DNA of 64,000 nucleotides from Marinobacter guineae (lineage in GTDB: Bacteria; Pseudomonadota; Gammaproteobacteria; Pseudomonadales; Oleiphilaceae), in assembly GCF_002744735.1 (NCBI RefSeq), contig NZ_KZ319341.1, positions 421,848 through 485,847 on the forward strand, given 5' to 3'. The notes under the pieces are model-generated. The model ran no database searches. It was not told the DNA's origin and worked only from the letters and a program-made list of their open reading frames with translations. The translations under genes and the position numbers were made by a program. Shown piece after piece: positions 1 to 8,544 of this stretch (positions are counted from its first letter, which is position 1; each line of letters starts with the position of its first letter).

Positions 1-96
1 AGATGATCCGGAAAGTTTCTACCGCCCTATATATCCCCACTGCTATTCTCAATCAGCACCCCTTCATTGATTGGCGCCGGCGAAACGGAGGTTTCC

Positions 97-1218
97 ATGC
101 CCATCTGCAAGCACCTGATTCTCGCAAGCAGCCTGCTGCTGACGTCTGCCGGCAGCATGGCGAGCCAGACCTTTTCCTCTGACCAGGCGGATTTCCGGCT
201 GGAAACCGTGGCACAGGACCTTGAGCACCCATGGAGTCTTGCCTTTCTGCCGGATGGATCCAGCCTGGTCACCGAGCGGGCCGGTCGGTTGAGAGTTATC
301 CGAGGTGGCCAACTGGTCGACAAGCCGGTCGGCGGCCTCCCTGAGCTCGTTGTATCAGGCCAGGGTGGTTTGCTGGATGTACTCCTGCACCCGGACTTCG
401 AAAAAAATCAGACCCTGTTCCTGAGCTATGCCCACCAAAACCGGAACGGTATGACCACCCGGGTTGCGCGGGCGATTCTCGATGGGAACCAACTGACTGA
501 GGTAGAGGTGATTTTCGAAGCCCTGCCCCGCTCCGGCACCAGCCGCCACTTTGCCGGGCGCATGGAATTTGATCGGGAAGGCAACCTGTACGTGTCCGTG
601 GGGGACCGGGGAGAAATGGACCGCGCCCAGGACACTGAAGATGATGCCGGCGGCGTTCACAGGATTACCACGGACGGCCACCCGGCCCCGGACAATCCCT
701 TCCTTGATGACAGCGGGGTCAACGACTCTTTTTTCACATTCGGCAACCGGAATATCCAGGGCATGACCATCCACCCGGAGACCGGCGAGATCTGGAGCCA
801 TGAGCACGGTCCCCGGGGTGGCGACGAGATCAACATCATCCGGGCGGGAACCAATTATGGCTGGCCGGAGATCACCTACGGGATCGATTACTCGGGGCTT
901 CCCATCACGAGCGAAACCGAGAAAAAAGGTATGGCTCAGCCTTTGCACTATTGGGACCCGTCCATCGCCCCCTCTGGGATGGCCTTTTATACCGGCGAGC
1001 TGTTCCCGCAATGGCAGGGCGATCTTTTTGTCGGCGCACTCAAGATGCGCAAACTGGTTCGACTTGAGCTCGAAGACGGCAAGGTAACTGGGGAAGAGGA
1101 TTTACTGACCGGTCTGGGTGAACGCATCCGTGACGTACGCATGGGCCCGGACGGGGCCCTCTGGCTGTTGACGGATTCACCGAGGGGGAAAGTCTACCGA
1201 ATGGTACCGGTTCAGTGA
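97..1218 (+). CDS. PQQ-dependent periplasmic aldose sugar dehydrogenase (YliI/Asd-like)
   Basis: The 373-residue product matches the size of soluble PQQ-dependent aldose dehydrogenases such as E. coli YliI. These oxidise sugars in the periplasm and pass electrons to the respiratory chain. The first ~22 residues form a Sec signal peptide (MPICKHLILASSLLL..., likely cleavage after SMA). A beta-propeller body follows, with the family motif HEHGPRGGDE near residues 235-245 and recurring W/G-rich blade sequences such as FGNRNIQG. I chose ATG 97 over an upstream in-frame TTG at 67 because GGAGG at 87-91 sits five bases before it and the signal peptide then starts cleanly. The 3' end overlaps the convergent GFA gene by 7 bp. 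Family assignment is firm; the sugar specificity is not visible. Confidence 0.88.
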   Translation: MPICKHLILASSLLLTSAGSMASQTFSSDQADFRLETVAQDLEHPWSLAFLPDGSSLVTERAGRLRVIRGGQLVDKPVGGLPELVVSGQGGLLDVLLHPDFEKNQTLFLSYAHQNRNGMTTRVARAILDGNQLTEVEVIFEALPRSGTSRHFAGRMEFDREGNLYVSVGDRGEMDRAQDTEDDAGGVHRITTDGHPAPDNPFLDDSGVNDSFFTFGNRNIQGMTIHPETGEIWSHEHGPRGGDEINIIRAGTNYGWPEITYGIDYSGLPITSETEKKGMAQPLHYWDPSIAPSGMAFYTGELFPQWQGDLFVGALKMRKLVRLELEDGKVTGEEDLLTGLGERIRDVRMGPDGALWLLTDSPRGKVYRMVPVQ

Positions 1219-1625
1219 GGATCGTTGGTTCGCTCGGTTTTGTCGAACTGTGGCAGTTCGTCGGTAATCTCGAACCAGTCGGATTTTGAGCCGACGAAAA
1301 CGTGGTGGGCCGGCCCCTTGCCCAGGGGTTCGTTGAGCCACCCGACCCGCAGACGGAGAATCCCGGGAATGGCATCAACACGGCTGTAGAGCTGACTGCC
1401 GCAACGGCTGCAGAAGCCCCGAAACTTGCCGGGGCGGGATTCAAACTCGGTAATGTTGTCTTCGCCAGACACAAAACGGAACCGCACCTTCTGTACCGGC
1501 GCACTGGCCGAAAAGGCACTGCCGTGTGCCCGGCGGCACTGGCTGCAGTGACACAGGGCAACTGGGCCGAGGCGGCCATCGTATTCAAATCGGATGTCGC
1601 CACACAGGCAATGGCCGGTGTACAT
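1212..1625 (-). CDS. GFA/CENP-V family zinc protein
   Basis: This 137-residue protein has the cysteine layout of the GFA fold (glutathione-dependent formaldehyde-activating enzyme-like): C6 and C8 in GHCLCG, C25/C27/C30 in CHCSQC, and C72/C75 in CSRCG, which bind structural and catalytic zinc in the family. Most short GFA proteins have no proven substrate; some conjugate glutathione to small electrophiles. It is convergent with the sugar dehydrogenase (7 bp overlap) and divergent from the aldo/keto reductase starting at 1764, with which it may share a promoter region (1626-1763). The name should not be read as proof of formaldehyde activity. Confidence 0.85.
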   Translation of the reverse strand: MYTGHCLCGDIRFEYDGRLGPVALCHCSQCRRAHGSAFSASAPVQKVRFRFVSGEDNITEFESRPGKFRGFCSRCGSQLYSRVDAIPGILRLRVGWLNEPLGKGPAHHVFVGSKSDWFEITDELPQFDKTERTNDPH

Positions 1626-1763
1626 GGTGGGCCCCCAGGGTTGCGGTTCGGAATGGCTTGGAATGATCGAGAGTTGTCAGGCGCCAATGATACCCGGGGG
1701 CTACTTGAAGAACCAGCGTGCCGGCACCACGTTAAAGACACACGATTCGCAAAGGAGGACAGT

Positions 1764-2573
1764 ATGTCATTCAGCGCACTTCCTAAAATCGGAATGGGAA
1801 CTTTCCGGCTCAAGGGCAATGATGCCCGGGACGCCGTAAAGAGTGCCCTTTCCCTGGGCTACCGCCATATTGATACCGCCCAGATGTACGGGAATGAAGC
1901 GGAAGTTGGCGATGGCATCACCTCCAGCGGCATTCCGCGCCGCGAGATTTTTGTCACCACCAAGATTTGGCACGACCAGCTTCACGCCAGTGATCTGATC
2001 AACAGCCTGCACGACAGCCTCGCACGCCTGAAGACCGACCACGTTGATCTGGCGCTGATTCACTGGCCCTCGCCGGACGATGAAGTACCGATGAAAGAGT
2101 ACCTTGGCGCCTTGCGTGATGCCCAGCGGGAAGGCCTTGCAGAGCACATCGGCATTTCCAACTTCACCTGTGCCCAGATGAATCAGGCCAAAGAGATCCT
2201 TGGCGATAACGCGATTCTGACCAACCAGGTGGAAGTCCACCCCTTCCTGGCCAACCGTAAGGTAGTGGAACATGCCAGGAAGCTTGGCATTACCGTTACC
2301 GGCTACATGCCGCTGGCCGTTGGCAAGGTATTGGAAGACGAAACCCTGCAACGCATTGCCCGGGAGCGAAACGCCACCGCGGCACAAATAACCATCGCCT
2401 GGGTCGCCTCAAGAGGCGTGGTTCCCATTCCTTCATCCACTCGCCCAGCGCATCAGAAGGCAAATCTGGACGCACTGGACATCCAGCTGAATGAGGATGA
2501 GATTCGCGCCATCGACGCGCTGGATCGCAACGAGCGGATTGCTAACCCGGGCTTCGCCCCTGCCTGGGACTGA
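1764..2573 (+). CDS. dkgB: aldo/keto reductase, DkgB-like
   Basis: The 269-residue product is a cytoplasmic NADPH-dependent aldo/keto reductase, close in length to E. coli DkgB (2,5-diketo-D-gluconate / methylglyoxal reductase). The AKR catalytic tetrad is visible: D37 and Y42 (HIDTAQMYGNE), K67 (TTKIW) and H100 (ALIHWPS). The C-terminal cofactor site reads VVPIPSSTRP. ATG 1764 is preceded by a strong AAAGGAGGA at 1751-1759; the frame stays open upstream to 1302, but that part is antisense to the GFA gene and has no support. The 3' end overlaps the convergent DUF6064-like gene by 32 bp. The physiological carbonyl substrate is unknown. Confidence 0.88.
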   Translation: MSFSALPKIGMGTFRLKGNDARDAVKSALSLGYRHIDTAQMYGNEAEVGDGITSSGIPRREIFVTTKIWHDQLHASDLINSLHDSLARLKTDHVDLALIHWPSPDDEVPMKEYLGALRDAQREGLAEHIGISNFTCAQMNQAKEILGDNAILTNQVEVHPFLANRKVVEHARKLGITVTGYMPLAVGKVLEDETLQRIARERNATAAQITIAWVASRGVVPIPSSTRPAHQKANLDALDIQLNEDEIRAIDALDRNERIANPGFAPAWD

Positions 2574-3219
2574 ACCAGAACGCGGCGCCGATGCCCATCA
2601 GCGTGGCCATTGGGAGCAACAGCAACCACCAGGTTTTCAGCACCCAGAACATGGCCGCGCTGAACAGGCTCCAAAGTAGCGGCACTATCAGATAGAGCCC
2701 GCGCCAGGAGCCTGTCATCAAGGCGAGGGCCAACATGCCGGTCGCTGCTGTAGTGCCCGGCGCCACACCGAACAGGGCAATGGCCTGCCAGCTGCCGGCC
2801 TCCACCACTGGCAACCAGAGCAACCCGCACACCGCCATCAACCAGCACAAAACCAACGGCCCGTTCCGCAGTCTCCGCTCGTGGACACCGCCAAAGAGCA
2901 CTGCCGCCGCCAACAAACCACCCTGAACCACAAACGCCCAGCCAAACCACCCGGCTGGCCAGTTAATGGGCCCGAAATACCCCACCAGAAACCCGTATCC
3001 ACTGGCTATCCAGGCCATTGACACCAGCCCGAGTGCCATACGCCGGGACCGACCATCCTGCTTCAGAAGGAGTGCCGGTACAGCAATAGCGACCAGCACA
3101 GCCAGTAACTGCCAAGGCCAGATATCCTGATTGATCCTTACGAAAAGCCTCAGAAACACCTGCGGCCCGAACATCACAAAGTCCTGCAACGAGTAGCTCA
3201 GCCAATCGGCGCCGCTCAC
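2542..3219 (-). CDS. multi-pass membrane protein, probably DUF6064 family
   Basis: The 225-residue product is almost entirely hydrophobic, with about six or seven predicted membrane segments rich in Trp and Gly. The N-terminus (DWLSYSLQDFVMFGPQVFLRL) resembles the DUF6064 family, whose function is unknown. It starts with GTG at 3219, overlapping the stop of the upstream Tat-type aldo/keto reductase in a GTGA arrangement, so the two are probably translationally coupled. This suggests a shared membrane or periplasmic process, possibly electron supply to the exported reductase, but that is inference. The DUF label is from memory of the N-terminal pattern. Confidence 0.7.
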   Translation of the reverse strand: MSGADWLSYSLQDFVMFGPQVFLRLFVRINQDIWPWQLLAVLVAIAVPALLLKQDGRSRRMALGLVSMAWIASGYGFLVGYFGPINWPAGWFGWAFVVQGGLLAAAVLFGGVHERRLRNGPLVLCWLMAVCGLLWLPVVEAGSWQAIALFGVAPGTTAATGMLALALMTGSWRGLYLIVPLLWSLFSAAMFWVLKTWWLLLLPMATLMGIGAAFWFSPRQGRSPG

Positions 3220-4151
3220 AGAGACCTCACATAATCCGCCATACGCTGACGCTGCTCCGCATTCGGCAACGCCCCGTATAGCGCCCCCATGTTTTCCTTC
3301 ATGTGCTCAACTCTGGTTGTTGCCGGAATCGCACAAGTCACCGCCGGGTGAGAAATAATGTATTTAAGGAAAAACTCAGCCCAGTTACCCACCCCCGCAT
3401 CACCGGCCCACCCCGGCAGCGGCTCCGACTGGAACCGCCTGAACAGGGAACCACCCTGGAATGGCCGGTTCACGATCACCGCAATCCCCCGCTCCCTGGC
3501 CAAAGGCAACAACCGATCTTCAACTTCACGATCCAGCAGGTTATAGGTCAGCTGCACAAAATCCAGGGGCTCCCGTTTCATGATCTGCTCAAATTCACGA
3601 TGCCGGCGGCCGTGGGAGGTGGTGATCCCGATATACCGAACCTCACCGTCCGCCTTCATAGCCTTCAGGGTCTCAAGATGTCCCTGCCATCCCAACAGGT
3701 TATGCACCTGCAACAGATCAAACCGATCAACGCCCCAGCGCCGGCGAGACTGCTCCGCCTGCTCCCGGGTCTCCGACTCATCCCCGGTCCAGATCTTGGT
3801 GGCAGCAAAAATCCGATCCCGGGCGCCAAGGGCCTCAAGCGCCTCACCAACCACATCCGACGCTGAACCATACATCGGCGAGCCATCCACCACGGTGCCG
3901 CCAAGATCGAAAAACGTTCTCAACACCTCGGTACGCTGTTCCACAAGCTTCGTATCGCCACCCACGTTGAAAGTAATCCAGGTACCCATCCCGATAACAG
4001 GAATGGCTTCGCCCGTTCCGGGAACCCGGCGAGTAATGGGGGATGAAGCGGGAGTTCCAGACGTGTTCGCGAACAGAACCTGAGATTTCAATGCGAGCCC
4101 GGCAAGGCCTGTGTTGATAAGGAATTGTCTTCGATTAAATCGTCGTTCCAT
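3216..4151 (-). CDS. Tat-exported aldo/keto reductase
   Basis: This 311-residue aldo/keto reductase begins with a twin-arginine signal: R7-R8 in NRRQFLINTG, then a hydrophobic stretch to about residue 28, so it is predicted to fold in the cytoplasm and be exported. The AKR core keeps the tetrad D89, Y94 (GSPMYGS), K119 (AATKIW) and H150 (LLQVHN). I chose ATG 4151 because the Tat motif then lies at the true N-terminus; the frame stays open to 4202. The stop overlaps the GTG start of the downstream membrane protein. An exported AKR needs a periplasmic reductant, as NADPH is not available there, which makes this subgroup unusual. Substrate is unknown. Confidence 0.82.
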   Translation of the reverse strand: MERRFNRRQFLINTGLAGLALKSQVLFANTSGTPASSPITRRVPGTGEAIPVIGMGTWITFNVGGDTKLVEQRTEVLRTFFDLGGTVVDGSPMYGSASDVVGEALEALGARDRIFAATKIWTGDESETREQAEQSRRRWGVDRFDLLQVHNLLGWQGHLETLKAMKADGEVRYIGITTSHGRRHREFEQIMKREPLDFVQLTYNLLDREVEDRLLPLARERGIAVIVNRPFQGGSLFRRFQSEPLPGWAGDAGVGNWAEFFLKYIISHPAVTCAIPATTRVEHMKENMGALYGALPNAEQRQRMADYVRSL

Positions 4152-4203
4152 GTCTGCGCTCCCACTCTGACAATACTCAGTGCGAATGGCACACGTTCTC
4201 AAA

Positions 4204-4312
4204 GCGCGGGCGGGTCATCCCTTTGCCAGACCGTGGAGGGCCAGGGATGGCCCGACCGAGCCTACATGGATGTATTTACGGCGTGTCTGGCAAAGGGATG
4301 ACCCGCCCGCGC
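4204..4312 (-). repeat. long-stem conserved-loop hairpin, copy A
   Basis: A perfect 28 bp inverted repeat (left arm 4204-4231, right arm 4285-4312) encloses a 53-nt loop related to the loops of three other hairpins in this window. Read on the minus strand, the loop starts ACGCCGTAAA and contains two mini-hairpins, TACA-TCCA-TGTA and GCCA-TCCC-TGGC, the second extendable to GGGCCA/TGGCCC. The stem sequence is unlike the other copies. The element begins 34 nt after the stop of the GST-fold gene (minus strand), in terminator position, but there is no proper U-tract after it. This is the most diverged of the four copies. Confidence 0.9.
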
Positions 4313-4345
4313 GGCCACCCCATAGCTGACAGTCCTCAAAACAGG

Positions 4346-5116
4346 TCAGTTCCCGTAGTGCGTGTCCAGATACTTGAGAATTCGGGAAGACTCGAACAAA
4401 CCCTCGCCGGTATTGGGATCCTCGAGATAAGGCACCTGAACCCGCTTGTGCACCTGAAAAAACGCATCCCGCTTGCCACCGGGAATCGGCGTATAAGGCC
4501 CGGGCTTAATCCGTTGCTTCGCCGGCCCGATCTCCGACCAATGCTCCTTGGCCAGATTGTGCAGCGTGTAAGGAATCTCCAGCTCACACAGCCGCTCCCT
4601 CACCAAACGGGAAAACGGGCTGCCCTCAAAGCTCCACAGGTGCAAAGGCTGCTCCGGCCGCTTCCCGGGGCTCACTCTCAGCCCCCTCATGGCACTGGCC
4701 ACCGAGGCTACCGAACCCAGAACCGGCTGCCAGACCCGGCCACGGTAATATTTGGGCACCGGCCGCCCGGCATACTGGCGGAACAGATACTCAATAATCT
4801 CCTCGGACTCATACATCACCGTCCCCGTGTTCTGGTCCGCCAGCAACGGGAACTGCTGCTTGCCACCCAGAGCCTCCGCCTGCGCCCGAAACACCGAACC
4901 GCCTTTCGGACAGGGGCGGATTTCAACATCCAGATTCAGGGCGGTCAGGACTTCACGGACCCGGCGGCAGTAGGGACAGCCCTCCATATCGTAGAGCACG
5001 ATCGGCTTTTCCGGCTGAGGTACCGTTTTCACCACCAGGCAGCCGCGCCACGCCGTCAACGACGAGGTGGTGACCGAACCCAGCACGTGAGCGTTATGAG
5101 ACAGCAAATTCGACAT
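4346..5116 (-). CDS. tandem glutaredoxin/GST N-terminal-fold protein
   Basis: The 256-residue protein carries two successive thioredoxin-fold GST_N-like domains and no all-helical GST C-terminal domain. The first (about residues 38-120) has a glutaredoxin-type CPYC at 47-50. The second (about 165-250) starts LHLWSFEGSPFS and lacks the cysteine pair. Each ends with a typical SS/EE-x-I-(I/L)-(E/K)-Y-L segment (YESEEIIEYLF, FESSRILKYL). Similar double-GST_N proteins occur in proteobacteria and plant plastids without settled function; glutathione-linked thiol redox activity is likely. ATG 5116 is chosen after AGAAGG and leaves an amphipathic N-terminus of ~35 residues. The gene runs toward hairpin copy A. 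Confidence 0.78.
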   Translation of the reverse strand: MSNLLSHNAHVLGSVTTSSLTAWRGCLVVKTVPQPEKPIVLYDMEGCPYCRRVREVLTALNLDVEIRPCPKGGSVFRAQAEALGGKQQFPLLADQNTGTVMYESEEIIEYLFRQYAGRPVPKYYRGRVWQPVLGSVASVASAMRGLRVSPGKRPEQPLHLWSFEGSPFSRLVRERLCELEIPYTLHNLAKEHWSEIGPAKQRIKPGPYTPIPGGKRDAFFQVHKRVQVPYLEDPNTGEGLFESSRILKYLDTHYGN

Positions 5117-5416
5117 AAACAAACCTTCTGTTGGAGATCGCACCATTATCACGCAATCTGACGATTTTCCATTGGCTCCCGGGGGCGCGCCGAAAACATT
5201 AATTTTTATCCACCTAACTGCATGATTCGAAAGGGCACTTACATGGCGTCACAAAAATCCAATACAAACAACGACACTACTGCCATTTTTTAACGTCATG
5301 TAGAGCTTTTCTGCATAGTACAACCGGCCAGGATGGGCTATTGTCTATTCATAAGAACTCACTGGACTGCGACGATGGTAATTCCGGGAATGCGACTCTC
5401 TGGCAGAGAAGAAATA
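5117..5416. other. intergenic region between the GST-fold gene and dacB
   Basis: This 300 bp divergent region should contain the promoters for the GST-fold gene (minus) and dacB (plus). It is more AT-rich than the flanking genes around 5195-5300. A weak sigma-70-like pair TTAACG (5290-5295) with CATAGT 18 bases later points toward dacB, but each box matches the consensus at only four of six positions. I see no gene, repeat or strong terminator here. The frame of dacB is open through the right part (from 5333), so a longer N-terminus cannot be fully excluded. Confidence 0.4.
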
Positions 5417-6946
5417 ATGTGGCCTGAATTCAGACGTTCCGCCCTGGCATCACTGGCGGCTTTTGCCCTGATGGCGTCTCCGCTCGCTGCAACCGCCGAG
5501 ACCGAAGGAAAAGGATTCTCCGGTAACCCTCTATGGAGCAACCAGCTCAGAGATTACGCGCAGGAATCGCTCCACAATGAGAATGCCATGAGCATGGCCG
5601 CCATTCCCTTGAATGGCCCGGGCATTAACCAGTACGTCAATGCTGATACGCTTATGAGCCCCGGTTCAATCATGAAGCTGGTTACAACCTTTGCAGCGCT
5701 GGAGGTCCTCGGTCCCAACCATCGCTGGGACACCGATTTCCTGACCGACGGGCCCATGGTCGGCGACACCCTGAAAGGCAATCTTTACGTCCGCTTTGGC
5801 GGTGACCCCAAGCTCACCATTGAGCGGCTCTGGACGACCCTGAGAGATTTGCGGAGCATGGGCATCACCAGAATCGAAGGGGATCTGGTGCTGGATGGCA
5901 GCTACTTTGAAGTCGATGGTGGTTTCCCGACCTTCGAAGACAATGGTGACAATCCCCACGCCCCCTTCCTCGTTGAGCCTTCCGCTTACCTGACCAACCT
6001 GAATCTGATGCACCTTCAGGTGCGAGCGGATGAACGGGGCACCCAGGCCTGGAGCACCCCTTCCCTGGGAGAGATAGTGATCGACAACCGCGTCATCGCA
6101 ACGGCGGAAGGACCATGCCCCTCCCGTCGCAGTTTTGAGTGGGAGCCTATTTTTCATGATAACCAGAGGGTTACGGTGCGGGTAACCGGTGAATTGCCTC
6201 AGGGCTGCCGTACCACGACCTACATGTCCCTGGTTCCCCCTGAGCAGTATACCGCCTCATTGATCCGTTCACTTCTGATGGACATGGGCGTGGTTATTTC
6301 CGGCGGCGACCTCAATGGCGTTACCCCGGACGGAGCGAGGCTGGTCATGAAAACCACTTCGCCGGATCTGGTATCCATGGTGCGAGACATCAATAAATGG
6401 AGCAGCAACGTCATGGCCCGCCAACTGTTGCTCACCATTGGTGCCGAAAACCGACTGGAGGACGAAAACGATGACCGGGTAGCCGGCATTCGGGTGATCT
6501 ACGAATGGCTGGATGACAAAGGCATCAACACCACCGGCATGGTGATCGATAACGGAGCCGGGCTTACCCGCCATGGAAGAATTTCTGCACGACAGGGCGC
6601 ACAGATACTGCAGCACGCCTGGAACAGCGCATACTCGGCGGACCTGATGGCCTCCATGCCCATTATTGCCATGGACGGAACCATGGCCCGTCGCCTCCGC
6701 AATACAGGCATGGATGGAGAAGGCCGCATCAAGACCGGCTATCTGGAGAATGTTAGATCGATCGCTGGCTTTACTCGCGACGCTAACAATACAACCTGGG
6801 CAGTGGTGGGCATGGTCAATAATGATCCGGCCTGGAATGGTCAGGCGGTGCTGGACCGGATTCTGTATTCACTTCATTTCAGACCGCCGACAGGAACTGC
6901 TATTTCACAGGCCGGTTCCGGCTCTTCCGAGACTTCCATACAATGA
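5417..6946 (+). CDS. dacB: D-alanyl-D-alanine carboxypeptidase/endopeptidase (PBP4)
   Basis: The 509-residue product is a class C low-molecular-weight penicillin-binding protein that trims and cleaves peptidoglycan peptides in the periplasm. All three active-site motifs are present: SxxK as S84-I-M-K87 (SPGSIMKLV), SxN as SSN at 329-331 (KWSSNVMAR) and KTG at 439-441 (IKTGYLENV). The long insertion between SxxK and SxN is typical of PBP4. ATG 5417 is chosen because it gives a standard Sec signal peptide (cleavage about ATA, residue 27); earlier in-frame starts would add a poorly hydrophobic extension. The ribosome site is weak (AGAGAAGA). It is a single gene followed by a hairpin. Confidence 0.93.
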   Translation: MWPEFRRSALASLAAFALMASPLAATAETEGKGFSGNPLWSNQLRDYAQESLHNENAMSMAAIPLNGPGINQYVNADTLMSPGSIMKLVTTFAALEVLGPNHRWDTDFLTDGPMVGDTLKGNLYVRFGGDPKLTIERLWTTLRDLRSMGITRIEGDLVLDGSYFEVDGGFPTFEDNGDNPHAPFLVEPSAYLTNLNLMHLQVRADERGTQAWSTPSLGEIVIDNRVIATAEGPCPSRRSFEWEPIFHDNQRVTVRVTGELPQGCRTTTYMSLVPPEQYTASLIRSLLMDMGVVISGGDLNGVTPDGARLVMKTTSPDLVSMVRDINKWSSNVMARQLLLTIGAENRLEDENDDRVAGIRVIYEWLDDKGINTTGMVIDNGAGLTRHGRISARQGAQILQHAWNSAYSADLMASMPIIAMDGTMARRLRNTGMDGEGRIKTGYLENVRSIAGFTRDANNTTWAVVGMVNNDPAWNGQAVLDRILYSLHFRPPTGTAISQAGSGSSETSIQ

Positions 6947-6948
6947 CA

Positions 6949-6971
6949 AAGCCCCGGCAGATCCGGGGCTT
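6949..6971. terminator. bidirectional terminator hairpin between dacB and DUF4397 gene
   Basis: AAGCCCCGG (6949-6957) pairs with CCGGGGCTT (6963-6971) across a 5-nt loop, just after the dacB stop and 27 bp from the stop of the convergent lipoprotein gene. On the minus strand the stem is followed by a short TTTG run; on the plus strand the T-tract is poor, so it probably serves the minus-strand gene better. Confidence 0.7.
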
Positions 6972-6997
6972 CACCAACATTGTAAGTGGCTTCTGAT

Positions 6998-8410
6998 TTA
7001 CTGCACCGAAACGAAGTGATCCATTAACGTTAGTCCAGCAATGTTGCCCGTTTCACCCGGGGCTGCCAGTCGCGCAACGGCGGTGTAAACACCACCGGCA
7101 GCCAAGGTGATATTGCCGGTTTTCAGCAGTTCACTGCCATCCGTTGTTGTAATAAAGACTACATAATCCCCTTCCGCAACCTGCAAGTATCCGGACGACT
7201 CACCGAATTCGAAGTCATCCAGTGCCGGCGCAGCAGTATTAATCTGAGTCGCAGCAGGACCACCCTCAGCAGTCGGTAGGAGATAGACATCCACAACCTG
7301 TGCCTCAAATGCGCCGTGGATCACGCGGAGCTTTGCTGCAGTGGCAATGCTTCGGTTGTCGTCTGGGAATGCAAGTGCCTGCAAACTGCTGCTAGCAATA
7401 GTCCCGGCAGCAATCACGGTTGAAATATCGCCCAACGCCAGATCAAGTGTCGCATCAATAGCCGCCTCAGTTCCATTTGCACCCGTAACAATGATTTGAT
7501 TCTCACCGTTATTAAGACCGACGTAACCGCCAGTCACAGGGTCGGCTGGGACAGTTTGGGTGAATTCCAGATCCTGGACCGCAGCAGGATCGATACCGGG
7601 CGCGCCATTCACGTACAGGTCGACAAGGCCAGCGTCCGCGGAGTTATGAACAGCCCGGATACCGGCACCTGTTCCGGCATCAAGAACCTCTGTTACCTGG
7701 GCTCCACTGAGAATCAGAAGGCTCACGGGCGAATTCCCGTAAACCGTATTGTCGACCGCCCCCACCAAAAGATCCGCTCCCGCGGGAAGTGCAATCTCAC
7801 CACTGTCATACACAACAGCATCTGACCCTGAGGGCGTAACGCGTATCTGATAACTGTCAGCTGCCGGAACTTCCAGGGGACCTATACTTTCCTTGAAGGA
7901 AAAGCTGAACGTTGCTTCAGCAGGAAGGGGATCACCGAACGCAGTCAGGTAAACATCTACCGGACCACCGGCGGCAGCTTCCGCCCCCGGCGATAGGTGG
8001 GCGACCCTGAGACGCGCACTGTTAGCGTCATCCCGGACTCCATCATCGGTCAATATCAGAGGCTCAATCGTTGAGTCGCCAACCTTGCCAACAGCAATCA
8101 CGTCATACTTGGTATCAGAGCGAAGAGACACTCCATCCGCTTCTATTACCGTGGCGGTCTCACCGCCAGGCAACAGTCCGTCGACATCAATCGATGCAGT
8201 GCCTGAATCGGGTTTGAGCACGGCAGCCTGTTTGTAGTCCGCGCCTGACACGACGACGTCTCCATTCACACGGACATTTACGGCAGGCGCATCAGACGAG
8301 GCGTGCAAGATTCGAACATCGGTGCTCGGCGCAGAATCCGAGCCGTCGAAACATCCTGCGAGCAAGACGCTGCCCGCTACAACCATTGGTAGAGCAAAGT
8401 TCGTTTTCAT
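6998..8410 (-). CDS. DUF4397-repeat lipoprotein
   Basis: The 470-residue product starts with a lipoprotein signal peptide (lipobox LLAGC, Cys20). It then carries four beta-rich repeats with the pattern R-h-x-H-x-(S)-x-x-A-x-x-V-D-h-Y-h, starting near residues 33, 134, 252 and 361 (for example VRILHASSDAP, LRVAHLSPG, IRAVHNSAD, LRVIHGAFE). This matches tandem DUF4397 domains, found in exported and surface proteins of marine bacteria with no defined biochemical role. The protein is acidic and poor in Cys and Trp, as expected for a secreted beta protein. ATG 8410 follows GGGGAA. A structural or ligand-binding envelope role is likely but unproven. Confidence 0.82.
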   Translation of the reverse strand: MKTNFALPMVVAGSVLLAGCFDGSDSAPSTDVRILHASSDAPAVNVRVNGDVVVSGADYKQAAVLKPDSGTASIDVDGLLPGGETATVIEADGVSLRSDTKYDVIAVGKVGDSTIEPLILTDDGVRDDANSARLRVAHLSPGAEAAAGGPVDVYLTAFGDPLPAEATFSFSFKESIGPLEVPAADSYQIRVTPSGSDAVVYDSGEIALPAGADLLVGAVDNTVYGNSPVSLLILSGAQVTEVLDAGTGAGIRAVHNSADAGLVDLYVNGAPGIDPAAVQDLEFTQTVPADPVTGGYVGLNNGENQIIVTGANGTEAAIDATLDLALGDISTVIAAGTIASSSLQALAFPDDNRSIATAAKLRVIHGAFEAQVVDVYLLPTAEGGPAATQINTAAPALDDFEFGESSGYLQVAEGDYVVFITTTDGSELLKTGNITLAAGGVYTAVARLAAPGETGNIAGLTLMDHFVSVQ

Positions 8411-8544
8411 TGTTTCTGTTCCCCACTTGCAGAGGTTGATTACCAGGATTGAGTGGTTCGAACCTGCATAATTTCAGTCCCTGAATCATGCGTTATTGCA
8501 ACTTACGAGGTGACAGAAAAATCGGATTTACACTATTTAACAAT

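Noticed and set aside
4204-4312. Calling the long hairpins ordinary rho-independent terminators
   Set aside because: Stems are far longer than usual, loops are conserved at 53-54 nt with internal hairpins, U-tracts are missing, and copy D has a separate terminator downstream.
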